Origin: Heligmosomoides polygyrus polygyrus
Lineage: Eukaryota; Nematoda; Chromadorea; Rhabditida; Heligmosomidae
NCBI GenBank assembly: GCA_947396885.1
Contig: OX377202.1
Location: 59,484,034 to 59,548,033 of the forward strand
DNA length: 64,000 nucleotides
Direction of reading: 5' to 3'
In this document: in pieces, positions 42,672 through 53,850 of the stretch
Position numbering within the stretch: position 1 is the first letter of the stretch
Layout: every line of letters starts with the position of its first letter
Position numbers and translations under genes: made by a program
The notes under the pieces: model-generated
The model's input: only the letters and a program-made list of their open reading frames with translations
Databases searched by the model: none
Told to the model about the DNA's origin: nothing

Positions 42672-43852
42672 CCAGGTTGTCCGAAAAGTTCTCAACGTTT
42701 TGAATGCTTCACTTTCAACTACCATAACTAACTCAAATCTTATCGGATTTAGTCAAAATAAGCACCGTTCGAATCGTTTGCCAACGGGCCACCAGACGAC
42801 TTATTCCACAGCGAAAAAATAGGTAGTCGAGATTCGGCATTCGGCGAAAGCTGCTTTGGCTTGGATCTGATTGGTGAAGGTTCTACCAGCAAGAAAATTC
42901 TGAAAGTGTTAGTCGGTTGGTGAGAGGTCTGGAGAATATAGCGGATGACGCAGATCTTCAACCCCTTAATTCGTTCAATTTTCGAATAGGGATTTGTGGA
43001 ATGTGTGGGCGGGCGTTATTACGCAAAAGAATCGGGTCTCTTCTGCTGACCAATACTAGCTAGCTGAAGTTGACGCAATTTTCGGTGAATTTCGTCGATT
43101 TCCTTAGTATTATAATACTCTGCTGTGATCGAATAGCCTGGTGCCAAAAAGTTGTAATGGATCACACTAGCCGCCGACCACCACACAGTGACCACTACCT
43201 TTCTTGGTGGAGGTTCGCCTTTGGAAAAGGCGGAGGGGGTTCATCGGCGCCCAACCCCTGTCCGGGGTGTTTCCTGTTATCATTCAGAATCCTTTCCATC
43301 ACAAGTGATGATTCGATCCAAAACGGGTCAGTTTCGTTGCGTAAAAGTAGCGAAGAACAATTCTCGAATCGTGACAATTTTTGCCGCTCACTCAACTCAT
43401 GGGGCACCCACTTTTCAAGCTTTTTCACCTTCCCATGGCGTTTGAATGCATGCGCAACTGGAGTTTTACTGACGTCTAGCTCTTCCGCGATCCCCTGAAC
43501 TGTTTGGGATGGTTCAGCTTCTACCAACTCTTTCAACTCGTCGTCCATGATCGCTCTAGGTCGACCGCTACGGGGGTCGTCTTCAAGGCTGGAATCTACG
43601 GTCCAAAATTTACTGAACCACTGTCGCACAGTGCTTTCTCCAACAACTATTAGGCCCCACCCTTGATTGATTTAGAGCAAGAGCAAAACTATAAAACAAC
43701 GTTGAAACATAATTTAGTCAGACAGAGCGAAATATTCTGTACTGTAGAGAAAGTAGCATCAATGCACAATGCTAGTTGAATTTTTACTTAATAGTAGGCG
43801 AATGGAAAATAAATAGTAACACAAAACGCTGAGAACTTCCCGGATAACCTAA
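42672..43852 (-). mobile_element. mariner element, N-terminal deletion
   Basis: Ends CCAGGTTGTCCGAAAAGTTC and, inverted, GAACTTCCCGGATAACCTAA between TA dinucleotides (42670-42671, 43853-43854). 1181 bp, about 100 bp shorter than its sisters because the sequence for the first transposase residues is deleted near 43665. Confidence 0.9.
42770..43629 (-). pseudogene. mariner transposase, truncated
   Basis: Begins inside the DNA-binding domain with MRQWFSKFWTVDSSLEDDPR, continues GIAEELDVSKTPV, KLEKWVPHELSERQK and DPFWIESSLVME, then loses frame before the HDNA motif. The usual start MSKEQFRT and the following 30-40 residues are deleted. Inactive. Confidence 0.88.
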
Positions 43853-44019
43853 TAGATGTATTCAACATCATTACGACACTATTTCTCAGTAAGGCTCGAA
43901 AACATATGACTCGCAGTGTGCCCGCCCGTGAAATTCGTTTTGAATGTTCTTTCATCCAAGGTGCGCGTTTTCAAAATGGAGCGAGGAAATTGAACGGTTA
44001 TCCAATTTCATCGGAATCC

Positions 44020-44190
44020 AGGGTCCGGATAATTGGATGATTCGGATAAGAGCAATTTCGCGAACCCCGGGTTTTTGGATGATTCGGATAAGAGCGGTTT
44101 TGAGGACCTCGGATTCTTGGATAACTCGGATAAGGGCAATTTCGCGGGTGCCGGATAAATGGATGATTCGGATAGGGATATCCGAATCGG
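44020..44190 (+). repeat. 42-bp tandem repeat
   Basis: GATTCGGATA-type words recur at 44039, 44081, 44123 and 44165 (a 42-bp period). The repeat length is a multiple of three, so one frame shows a 14-residue peptide repeat (WMIRIRAISRTPGF), which I regard as a by-product. Confidence 0.85.
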
Positions 44191-44204
44191 ATATCCGAAA
44201 ATGA

Positions 44205-44479
44205 TTTATTCGGTTCTAATGTATAGGGTGAAGGAGCACATCGATGGACTCATTAGGTCAAACCCTTCCACTCCTCTAGGATCTCCTCGGTTGCAAATAC
44301 ACGATAATGCAGAGTTTGAGGTGGCTGTGCGAATTCTAGAGCAAGAGAAACAAACACCTGCACGCAAAACATTGGAAGCGTTTGGGATGCACAGCAAACG
44401 TCCCAAAATGAACAGAAAAGATTATAACCTAGCCATAGCTAACGAACTCGCTTCATTTCTTGACATCAGTAGATTCTGA
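44205..44479 (+). pseudogene. Penelope-like GIY-YIG C-terminal fragment
   Basis: The frame contains YRVKEHIDGLIRSNPSTPLG and then ARKTLEAFGMHSKRPKMNRK with NELASFLDISRF, matching the order VKEH...LG..RL.H, RKTLEA, INRK and (Q/N)ELA in the 36-38 kb Penelope-like copies. The GIY-YIG core itself and the RT are missing. A different family member from the 36-kb pair. Confidence 0.75.
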
Positions 44480-44480
44480 C

Positions 44481-44960
44481 CAGGGGTGCACATTTAACGG
44501 TTAAGGATTTAACGAATTTAACGAATTAACGGCATTTTTCGTTAAAATCTGGCATAGCGACTTAACGGAAATTTTAAGAAATTTAGCGGAATTTTTTACG
44601 GGCTTCTTTTTCGGTGAGTTTATCAAATTTACCCTTAGTTTTCATTAATGTTGCAGGTATCATCCTCACGATAAGGTCTGTTCCTGAAAAACGTTTTGAA
44701 ATCAGCAAGAATATTTGGTACATGTCGCGTAGGTGAGTGGGGGTGCGCCTGCCAATAGTAACCAAACAGAGCACAGCCCGAACATATACCAGCTCATCAG
44801 GGTACCATTTGAATACGCCCTCTCTGAACGGCGTACCCCTTCAAGGCGGTCTGATTGGTTTAGGCATTCCGACCTACCAATGCTGCTCACCTTCGCGACA
44901 TATACCGAATATTTTAATGCTTTCATGATTTTTTTTTGAATTTCTGGAACTAGTACATTT
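44481..44960. other. TTAACG-rich, no recognisable gene
   Basis: 44490-44600 is built of TTAACGAATTTAACG-like words. The remainder up to the SINE shows no domain. Confidence 0.45.
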
Positions 44961-45200
44961 TGGGGGCGCGTGTAGCGCAGGCGGAAAAGGTGCAGCTGTC
45001 CCGTGAACCCGATATAAGGTTCCTGGTTCACCAACCAAGCCTTCCATCCCTTCGGGGTCGGAGAATTGGTACCATACTTGTCTGGGAAGGATAAATCGCT
45101 GTCTCCAAATACACAATTAAATCATCACAGTATCCCGTAGAAGTTGAATGTGTAGCGCATCCCAAAATGGAGTGAGTAACACCGTTCTTGATCTCTATCA
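44961..45200 (+). repeat. tRNA-derived SINE copy
   Basis: Starts GGGGGCGCGTGTAGCGCAGGCGG (A-box TAGCGCAGGCGG). The B-box area is partly deleted (TCCTGGTTCACC). The body has AAGCCTTCCATCCC, GAATTGGTACCATACTTG and the end GTGAGTAACACCG. It provides the uninterrupted form of the site where the foldback sits in the 13500 copy. Confidence 0.75.
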
Positions 45201-45205
45201 TTCAC

Positions 45206-45247
45206 AATTTCTAACTCTAAAATGCATTCATTTTAGAGTTAGAAATT
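45206..45247. repeat. perfect 19-bp-stem hairpin
   Basis: 45206-45224 and 45229-45247 are exact complements around CATT, starting AATTTCTAACTCTAAAATG. It is immediately downstream of the SINE copy. Confidence 0.9.
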
Positions 45248-45543
45248 TTTCTCCGAGCCTCCAATCACGTCAACGAATCCACACAAAGATACTGATCTAA
45301 TCTCCTCGTAAGATATGCCTCTCCTCACCTGGCGCTGCTCATCCCAGAATACATTTGCTCGCCACCGGGAACAGTCAAGACGGAGAGAATATTTTCGGCG
45401 ATGGACATATTTTAAACGATTTTAGAGACGCTAGCAACAAGAAATTTTGGAAAACTATTTTCCCTGAACACTAACAGTTGAGTACGTGCCACTTTTTCGG
45501 CAGTGTGGGACCGTGTGACATGATTTCATGACGCGGTCCGACG
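45248..45543. other. no recognisable feature
   Basis: No motif recognised on either strand before the RTE fragment. Confidence 0.35.
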
Positions 45544-46540
45544 TTGCAAAAAATGGATTATTCCCGCGCATCAGGCCTGGTCGATCAAATACGACGTTCT
45601 CAGACTGAGCAAGGTGCGAAGACGCCACCCCTTACGCGCCACCACAACTCCGAAGAAGAACTGCTCCTCAGAACATGTGACAGCACGGGAGTAGACGGTG
45701 TTGATGTCCTCGTCTACACACACTTGGCCATGAACATCGATTCGTACGAGTCTCTGACAAGCCGAATCGGACGCCTGCGACTGAAGCGATGTGGCTCCGT
45801 GCCAGCTTTGACTGTGTTCGTCGCGTATGCCCCAACATCCGACTACGACGACGAAGAGGCCGATGCCTCCTACGTGGAACTCGAGAAGTTCTATGAGCAA
45901 TGTCACACCTTCTACAAGGTGGTCGGCGAATTCAATGCTAAGATCGGGCCACGAAGGTAGCCGGAAGAACTTCACATTTGAACCCACGGTAGAGTGAAAC
46001 GAGCAAGGCGAAAGACTGAGTTCATCATGTTGAACAACACCATCCATGCAAATTCATAGTTCCGGAAGCCTCTTGCCCTCCCTCTGTGGCCAGTTCCACA
46101 ACGAGATCGACCACACCGTCTTCAGAGTGCAAGTATCACCTGACCGACGTCTCCATTGCCCCCCAAGTTCTACACGGGATCGGACCATTGCACTCTTTGT
46201 GCAAGGTTCCGTTTTTCGGGTCCAGGAGAGAATTCCGAGAAATTCAAGAAGAAGAGTCCCAGGAATACCCACCAGCTGGATTCTCTGCATCTCTCTTGCC
46301 GCCCTCAGGGAAGCTACCATCATGGACATCACTGACGAAGAATACGACCGCTTCGGGCACCATCTCCGCGATAGTTCTAAGGGACTCCAGAGCTTGAAGA
46401 CTACCAACAGACGTCTGTCTCCGGAAACTCTCGAGCTGATACGCCATGGAGAAGCAGTACGAGCGTCAGGCAACTACCAACTGACGTCCGAGCTTGCGAA
46501 GCTATGCAGCGCGGCCAGAAACTTAAAAAAAGAAGAGCAC
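45544..46540 (+). pseudogene. RTE-type LINE endonuclease fragment
   Basis: The first frame (45544-45960) has TCDSTGVDGVDVLVYTHLAM, SRIGRLRLKRCGS, VFVAYAPTSDYDDEEAD and VVGEFNAKIGPRR (metal-binding N of the EEP fold). The next frames carry QFHNEIDH and then DITDEEYDRFGHHL, RRLSPETLELIRHGEAV and QLTSELAKLC, which lead toward the RT. The upstream catalytic Glu motif is out of frame (LSK). Broken near 45960 and 46100, and it ends abruptly where mariner sequence begins. Confidence 0.85.
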
Positions 46541-47420
46541 AGGTGTAAGACAGACTCTTCTGTTGACCAATGCTGGCTGAGTTGCCGCAATTTTCGGTAC
46601 ATTACGTCGATTTGCTTACAGTCTCTGCTCTCTGGATTCTGCTGTGATCGCTTGGCCTGGTGCCACAACGTTGTGGATCACACCGCCGACCCCCACACAG
46701 TGACCATTACCTTTTTTGGGTGGAGGTTTGCCTTTGGAAAATGCCTCGGGGGTTGGTCAGCGTCCAGGCGCTGTCCGGAACGTTTCCTGTTATTATACAG
46801 AACCCACTTTCCATCACAAATGATGATTCGATCCAAGAACGGGTCAGTTTTGTTGCGTAAAAATAGGGAAGAACAAATCTCGAAACGTGACGATTTTTGA
46901 CGCTCACTCAACTCGTGGGGCGCCCACTTTTTCGAGCTTTTCCACCTTCCCAAGGCGTTCCAAAGTATCCGCAACTGGAGTTTTACTGACGTCTAGCTCT
47001 TCCGCGATCCCGCGATCTGTCTGGGATGGTTCAGCTTCCACCGATTCCTTCAACCCGTCGTCCCTGGTTGCTCTAGGTCGACCGCTACGGGGGTCGTCTT
47101 CAAGGCTGAAATCTACGGTCCAAAATTTACTGAATCACTGTCGCACAATGCTTTCTCCAACAACTATTAGGCCCCACCCTTGATTGATTTGTTGAGCTGT
47201 CTCGGCTACCGATGGTCCCAATTTGAAGTTAAAATAAAATATCGTTCGGAATTGCTCCTTCGACATATTTCGATAAGCCCTTCAAGAGCAGAACTATAAA
47301 ACAACGTTGAAACATAGCTTAGTCAGATAGAGCGAAATATTCTGTACAGAAATTAGCATCAATGCGCAATGCTTCTTGAATTTTCACCTAATAACAGACG
47401 AATGAAAGATAGTAACACTA
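46541..47420 (-). pseudogene. mariner fragment lacking both ends
   Basis: Minus-strand start codon at 47266 (MSKEQFRTI by translation), then the DNA-binding domain and GIAEELDVSKTPVADTLERL, a frameshift, then LPYFYATKLTRSWIESSFVM and a segment ending near KQIDVMYRKLRQL. Sequence stops before the HDNA motif at 46541, next to the RTE fragment, and before the terminal repeat at 47420. Same family as the 42672 copy. Confidence 0.82.
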
Positions 47421-47639
47421 TAGTACAAATACAGTACCGGACATGCCGCTGCGTCCAACAACCACAAGCGGCGCCAAAGATGAGAAGCGGCGCAAAAGGG
47501 CGCCGGAGAGCGCCGTTTTCCGCTCGCCACGCGTCGCGCAGGATGCAAATCGTTTAGGGCGCGGCGTCCTCAAGTTCTGGACGTTAGGCTGAAGGAGCCT
47601 GCCCATGCGCTTGGACGAGCATCGCCTACTGTTTGGAGC
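47421..47639. other. GC-rich, no recognisable gene
   Basis: GGCGC-rich sequence resembling the interior of the GC-rich foldbacks elsewhere, but I cannot find paired ends. Confidence 0.35.
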
Positions 47640-47915
47640 TAACTGCCGGCATGGCGTGCTGTGAATAATGCATATAGGCCCGACAGAATCAATCGGGTGG
47701 GCGCGACAACCTACAGAGCGAGCGACAACTTGTAGAGTGAGTGTATGGGGAGTTTTAAAGGAAATTTCTAGCCTTCCTACTCAGGAATTGTTCTAAAACT
47801 GTCCAGCTTGCATCTGTAGTGCGCGTGAACAATGCATATAGAAACGAACCTATCAATCGAGTGGGCGCGACAGCCTGTAGAATGATCGTTTAGGGAGTTT
47901 TATCAGAAATCTTAT
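47640..47915 (+). repeat. two-unit repeat, family A
   Basis: AATGCATATAG...AATCGxGTGGGCGCGACA occurs twice (about 47668 and 47830), followed each time by a GGGAGTTTTA block. The same family, inverted, is at 61378-61590. Confidence 0.75.
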
Positions 47916-48219
47916 TCTATTATTGGTGGCACATCCTTGCTCTTAAGGAGAATAATATGCGATCAAATACTAATTTTTCAAATAATAGTTGGTCGCCTGG
48001 ACGTCGATACTAATGAAATGTTCAATCCACTAGATTTTAGCAATCGAACGAGAGGTCACCCATGGCGATTGTTCTGAGGAAATTTCGTAGTCAACAGTTT
48101 TCGGATTCATTTCTAGTGAGAGCTGTTCGAGTTTGGAATTGCTAACCGCTGCCTGTAGTCTCGTCTCGTCATACTCACCAGCTATTTTCGGTCGGAAGCT
48201 GGAGCGTGATCCCACCATA
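47916..48219. other. no recognisable feature
   Basis: No domain or repeat recognised between family-A repeats and the next mariner. Confidence 0.35.
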
Positions 48220-48221
48220 TA

Positions 48222-49532
48222 TTAGGTTGTAACGAATTAAATGGCACTGGCTCGCGCCATTTTTTGGCGCGTCTTTACGCGTTTGATCAAGAACAAACCT
48301 TCACATGTGGCATATCATTTAGAAGCGCAAACTTTGCTCTACCGGCGAGTACCAAATTTCCTATGTAAAAGTTGGAAAACTTTAGAGTTTTATTGACTTT
48401 TTTGCAGATGGACAAAAGGGTAATCCGAGGCATTTTCTTGTATGAATTCAAGCCGGGCACTACAGCTAAGGAGGCGGACGAGAAGATCAACGCCGCATTC
48501 GGTCAAGGATGTTCCACAATTCGGACGGCGTGTCGTTGAGAAGTTCCGGAATGGAGATGAGAGCTTGGAAGGACATGAAGGTCGTGGGAGGCATAGTGAT
48601 GTTGATGAGGACAAGCTGAGAGATGTGGTAGAGGAGGATCCACACAAAGGTACCAGGGAGATAGCGAAGGTTCTTGGCGTCAGTCACAACACAGCTGCCC
48701 GGCATCTGAAGGAAATTGGAAAGACCAAAAAGCTGGAAAGATGGGTGCTTCACGAGCTGTCTGAGGAGCAAAGAAACCGACGGTATGAGATCTCGTCCGC
48801 ACTGCTTCTACGGAACGAATCGGGCCCATTCCTTGATCGCATTGTAACCTGTGACGAGATAATGTACGACAACAGGCGACGATCGGCACAGTGGGTGGAC
48901 AGCGATGAGAGCCAGGCGGCGATCGGCACAGTGGGTGGACAGCGATGAGAGCCCCAAGGTTTTTGCGAAGCCGGATTTGCACCAAAAGAAAGTAATGGTG
49001 ACAGATGGTGGTGTTCGCTGGGAATTATTCACCACAGCTTCCTCCCTCCCGGTGAATCCATCACCGCAGAGAAGTACTGCATTGAAATTGAAGAAATGAT
49101 GAAAAAGTTGAAGGATATCCGGCCGGCCTTGGTAAACCGAAGGCGAGTTCTCCTTCTGCACGACAATGCTCGCCCCCATGTAGCACGAATGACGTTGCAG
49201 AAATTGAATGAGTTGAGCATTGAAACTCTACCACATCCTCCGTTTTCTCCCGACCTCTCCCCAACAGACTACCATTTCTTCAAGCATCTTGGCGACTTCT
49301 TGGTAGGGAAAATATTCAAATACCAATAGGATGCCGAAAGTGCCTTCGAAGATTTCGTCAATTCCAGAACTTCTGATTTTCAAGCTACTGGGATAAAAAA
49401 GCTTGTATCACGTTGGCAAAGATGTGTAGAATCAGATGGTTTTTATTTCGATTAATGAACTTGCCTACAAGCCGAGATATTAACTGTTTAAATTTACAGT
49501 GGTTCAGTGCCATTTATTTCGTGACAACCTAA
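48222..49532 (+). mobile_element. mariner element, fourth family
   Basis: Ends TTAGGTTGTAACGAATTAAA and, inverted, TTTCGTGACAACCTAA, with inner AATGGCACTG/CAGTGCCATT. TA on both sides (48220-48221, 49533-49534). 1311 bp. The best preserved transposase coding sequence of the window. Confidence 0.93.
48409..49455 (+). pseudogene. mariner transposase with near-complete motifs
   Basis: Starts MDKRVIRGIFLYEFKPGTTA. DNA-binding domains include TREIAKVLGVSHNTAARHLK and KLERWVLHELSEEQR. Catalytic motifs: TCDE (Asp kept, but the following Lys-Trp are deleted), LHDNARPHVA and SPTDYHFFKHL, so all three aspartates remain. Damage: a short deletion after IRTAC near 48528, the KW deletion near 48860, a 40-bp tandem duplication (48881-48960) that shifts frame, and one missing base near 49002. 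Only a handful of lesions, so relatively young. Confidence 0.92.
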
Positions 49533-49534
49533 TA

Positions 49535-50370
49535 TAATAGAGGAGGGTTTTTTGTCTCAACGTGGGCGTGGGGAACTTCGTAAACTTTGCGGGCTCGATG
49601 TCACCCAAGTTTAATCACCCAAGTTTGAGGCGCGTTCTCGACTTCTCTCTCCGAAGGGGAGCGCCGGGAGATGAGCAGTCGCCGCTGCCGAGGACGACAT
49701 GTGAGGCATTGCGAAATAGGCCGGCGCCGCGGCTCTGTCCGCGCAATTGAAGACGTACCCTTTCCTCCGAAACAAGAGTTCCACCCGAAAACGTTACAAA
49801 ATCTTCACTGCTTGCTTGCCTCTCTACGTCTATCAGTTCATCGTGCGTATCCCAGTCTTCTTCTCGTTCCTACACCACTTCCAGCTGTTCGTCTTCATCA
49901 ACTTCAAGTTGACGTGCTTTGGAGTCCTCGAGCTTCATTCCTTTCCTCGAACCTTCCTTGTCTGAAGGTGGCCACACCTGAGCGTGAGCGGAGGGGGTCA
50001 CCACTCGAGCATCGGCGACACTGTTGGTATTAGGTTCTAGAAAACGTTCAGCAGATCTCTGATTTCCAGGTGACATTCAAATATGAGGGAATTAGTGCAT
50101 CGATGGCCGTTTAGATCAATTTGCGGAATCCACAAACCTCGTTTCACATTTTAACCACCGGTAGCTTTTATTCACTGCTCGTACTGTGAGCAGTGCTGCT
50201 TCATGCAATTTAGACCTGTGTATCATTGGTGTTGAACATTATACATCATCATGTTGAATACTACAGCATGCAGCAGGAAAATTAGGCAAATACCTCTGAA
50301 AATGGTATACATGTCAGAATCCTTCAAGTCTCAATCAATCGGTGGAAATGCAAAAACACAGCAGAGCAGG
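49535..50370. other. no confident gene; weak exon candidate
   Basis: A minus-strand open piece at about 49870-50055 (RFLEPNTNSVADARVVTPSA, then an acidic/basic tract KLEDSKARQLEVDEDEQLEVV) has coding-like composition and a possible ATCAG acceptor, but it ends at a stop next to an unconvincing donor. I cannot assign it. Confidence 0.25.
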
Positions 50371-50450
50371 AGAATCGAACCCTCACCCCGACCTTCCTCA
50401 CGTGAAGCAACGTCACTATCCACTGCGCTCCGAACCGCATGCAAGCATGG
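50371..50450 (-). ncRNA. tRNA-like SINE head or pseudo-tRNA
   Basis: Minus sense: AGCGCAGTGGATAGTG (A-box-like), then 35 bases on GGTTCGATTCTCC (B-box). The arms do not close into a proper acceptor stem. Probably a tRNA-derived repeat of another family. Confidence 0.5.
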
Positions 50451-51639
50451 ACATCGCGGGTACAAGCTCCCGAACTCGTGCGGCGCCGATTTCATTGTAA
50501 CTTCAATGACCCCCTACTTCTTGGGTTTACCGACTTGGCAGAAAAGGAACACATTTTTATATTAGCTGAGGGGTGGACATTCTTCCTATGTGACTCGCTC
50601 TCTCGGTTCAGACACACGCCCAAGACCCTTCCCTTGTAAATCGATATTTAATTGCTGGAGGCGCTGTTCCAAGACATCAAAAAATCGGTTTGCCACTGCA
50701 TTCACGTACAGTTGAGTTTGCCTGACATGTCAAAAGTGCCAAAGAAGCCTGCCATTAATTTGGTCGGGCGCTTCTGTGGATGCTGTGGACGGAACGTTAG
50801 TTCTCTTCGCGTCCCGCGACCAGGTGAGCTACTCTGACCCGCTGTAGCGAATAGCAGCTCCTCATGGATCAGCCTGATTTTGACGATAAGTAAGTTATGT
50901 ACGTAGCACTGTGAAAAAGAAGGCAAATCTCTCGTAGGATAATTAAGCGCCTCGTTACAAGGTTGAAGACTTAACATTTCTAAGTGAAGCCCACTAATTT
51001 CTTCCCCCAGTGTCTCTGGCGCAGCTGTTTTTCAGATTGGAAGCTTATCTCTCTGAATTCCGCGAACACGCGATTACGAGGTGAATGATCGGTCGCGATT
51101 TCATGTAAGACGTACCTAGTATGTTATAGAACTTTTGAAATAATTTTGATTAGAGAGATCCGTTTCGGTCGGGATTTTATGTTACCATCAAATAATTAGG
51201 CACCAGTTCTTCTTTTCTTTTCTTTTTCTTTCCCTCTTTTTTAGCCCTAATAAGACGGTTTGAATGTAATCTTAGATCCGCTTCTTGAATTAGAGAGATT
51301 TACCGGAGCTAAATTAAACGGCGTGAAATATTTTACGGAGGATCTCCATGCTATTAACACTCCAGTCAAGCAAGCAGCGCAATACACTCCATGACTGCAT
51401 GGCGCAATCTCTGCACGAAGTGCAACCAAAACAATGTATTCTTTAAGAACCGCCCAAGTTCGGCTTTCAATAAATCTTGGGATGACGTTGTCAATTTATA
51501 GATGAGATTGTTCAGCTGTTGACCAAGATTGTATTCTTGTATATAATGTATTCCTTTCCCTGGAAACCTCAACGATCACCTTGCGGTTCTCCGATGGTCC
51601 TTCCTTGATATCGGAATTCTTCTTCGTTAAAGAAGTCAT
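50451..51639. other. no recognisable gene
   Basis: A short plus frame (MSKVPKKPAINLVGRFCGCC, 50727-50830) before a GTGAGC donor-like site is suggestive but too short to support. Otherwise A/T-rich with a T/C tract near 51210-51240. Confidence 0.35.
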
Positions 51640-51960
51640 CCGTGTCGGAAGGCGGTCGCGGCTCCCTATATACCTGGTTTGTTTGTTCTGTGACGAATTT
51701 TAGACGAAACGCAAAGTCCACTTCGAAGAAAAAGGAGGAGCATCCCTCAGGCACGCACGAGACCCACAGCACCGGTGTCTGGTGTCAATTCTGCACAAGA
51801 ACATGTCTCGTCGGATAGGAGAGGAAGAATAAGGAACCACTAGAAAGTCAGCACCGGAAACCAGTGATCACCAACAGGGGGAAACGAAGATGGCTATGAG
51901 CCTTAAGAGACCTTCAGAGCTCCATTGCGGCGCGACGCCGCGTAATGACAAGCTTCCATA
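51640..51960 (+). pseudogene. Penelope-like endonuclease-region fragment
   Basis: DNA and peptide similarity to the 53520-53840 region of the next Penelope-like copy: a CDEF-type start, then a block with GCACGCACGAGACCCA matching GCACGCGCGGGACCCA, and CAACAGGGG/GGCTATGAG at the end. No RT is attached. Confidence 0.55.
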
Positions 51961-52689
51961 TGCCGTACTCGTGCCGCCTATCGATATGGATACTTATCAT
52001 CTCGTCGCGTCGCACCGCGATGTTGTTCAGAACGGCACCTATCGCTCTACGTAGGCTAGAGTTTACGATGAGCATCAGGATCGACGCACGGTCAGCAACA
52101 GGACGGCAGCAAAGCGGAGAAGTCTAACCGTAAGAAAGGCACTTACTCTGAAGAATTGACTACGATTTTCGACTGCGGAGACTCCGTTGTGGTGTCTGAA
52201 TGAGATATTTTCTCAGTGAAGCTGTTCTATCGTATACCAACACAAGGGCAAACCGTGAACAGGACAAAGAGGAACGCGAGAGACTGTAAAATTCCGGGAT
52301 TTGCTCTCCGTTCTCAAAGTGTGTGCCCACGTATTATCAGCCGGTGGAAGCGCAGAAGTTGCCGAGGAAAACGAATGGTTACGGCAATTCAGCAAAAAAG
52401 ACGATGCCTGTATCATCCTGCGGTGGGCCAACAGAGAAAAGATTTTTTGAATCACCTCTTAGCGCCCCTGCGTCCGTACGTACCAGCTCATGATCGATTA
52501 TTATCCCGGTAGGCCGATCGACTATTATCGATTATTTTTCAACGACGAATTGTTAGTTGAAGCCACTACTTGACGAGAAGCTCAATAAATCAGTAATCAG
52601 TCTAAAGATGAAGTATACATAACACAAAAAAGTTCCTCGGAATGATCTGAATCCAACTAGAAAAACAAATTACAAGGCTGTGGCCTGAC
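51961..52689. other. no recognisable gene
   Basis: No domain recognised. Ends next to a small palindrome (GTGTGGCCTGA-CA-TCAGGCCACAC, 52722-52745) at the start of the Penelope-like copy. Confidence 0.4.
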
Positions 52690-53850
52690 ATCATGTCACG
52701 CGGTCCCGCGCGGCCGAAAGGGTGTGGCCTGACATCAGGCCACACGGTTGTCAACGTGTTTATAGTGAGAAGCGTGCAACAATTTCTGGAGAAGTTGAGG
52801 CAGTGCAACTTCAATGGACAGCAGCGATTGGACTACCAAAGCTTTGGTGTAGTTGCATTGTACACCAATGGTAATACAAGAAAAGCAGCAGAGACGTGCT
52901 TGCGGCTTTTGCAAGAGCAGCGTCAAAATCTTCAGCCTGTCGGTTTTCCAGAAACGGAGTTGCAGAGCTACGTTGTGAAGCGTGGTCAATCCAAGCACGT
53001 TTGGGTTTAGAAAGGTGTTCTCTAAGCAAACACGACGCATCGCAATGGGAAACAGGTTGCTACCGCTGCTCGCTGTTATACCTACGGACCACTTCGAGCA
53101 GTCAGCACTGTCCTCCAGAGCGCTATACTTTGGACGATACATTGGCGATATTTTCGTAGTGGGAAATTCTCGAGCGACGAGAACTACGTCAGTCTCTGCC
53201 ACAGCTGAATTCAGTGTTCCTTTTCACCAACTTAAGATTAGAATCCCTCTGCCAGGTGGCTTTTTGACGCTTGAAAACGAATATCAGAATACCGAAAGGT
53301 CGCGTTAGCTGTGTGCGGTATGGGAAGACGTCATCTCATGAAATCATCATCCGTGCACGAACATATCAATGATGCCTGCAGTTCTCCAGTGATCATTTCA
53401 CATCGGGTTCTTTCGCGATGAACGTCACCCATTGTAGGTTCCGGCCGGATTCATATCTACGACAATTGCTCACGGCATCCATACGAGAATGTGTGCAAAC
53501 TGCATGGTCTGTGGAGGACACAGCCAAATATGCCAGATAAGGGGTGTGGTGTACAAAATGGTTTGTTTGTCCTCTGACGAAATTTTTAGAGAGCATTTCG
53601 AAGTAGAATGCAGGGGCATATCGGAGCTTTGTGTAGCCTTGGAAGCTACCCAGAGAATTCATTGTCGGAGCACCGTACCTTAGGCACGCGCGGGACCCAT
53701 GAGTGTCAATTTTCCACAAGAACTTGTCGGATACGGTGGATAGGTAGAATGAGTCAGCGCTGTGGACACAGCACTGGAATCCGCCGATCAACAACAGGGG
53801 AAATGGAAGTGGCTATGAGTTTTATTATTTCAGGGCAAACCGAGTGACCG
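52690..53850 (+). pseudogene. Penelope-like RT and GIY-YIG remnant
   Basis: RT pieces: SVQQFLEKLRQCNFNG and VVALYTNGNTRKA (a LYTN motif), then AMGNRLLPLLAV and ALYFGRYIGDIFVV. The catalytic YIDD has become YIGD. GIY-YIG-side pieces: CMVCGGHSQICQIRGVVYKM then VCLSSDEIFREHF. The YIG triplet itself is eroded. Multiple frameshifts. Family differs from the 36-kb pair. Confidence 0.82.

Noticed and set aside
43944..44204. Repeat protein with WMIRIRA units
   Set aside because: By-product of a 42-bp tandem repeat whose length is a multiple of three.
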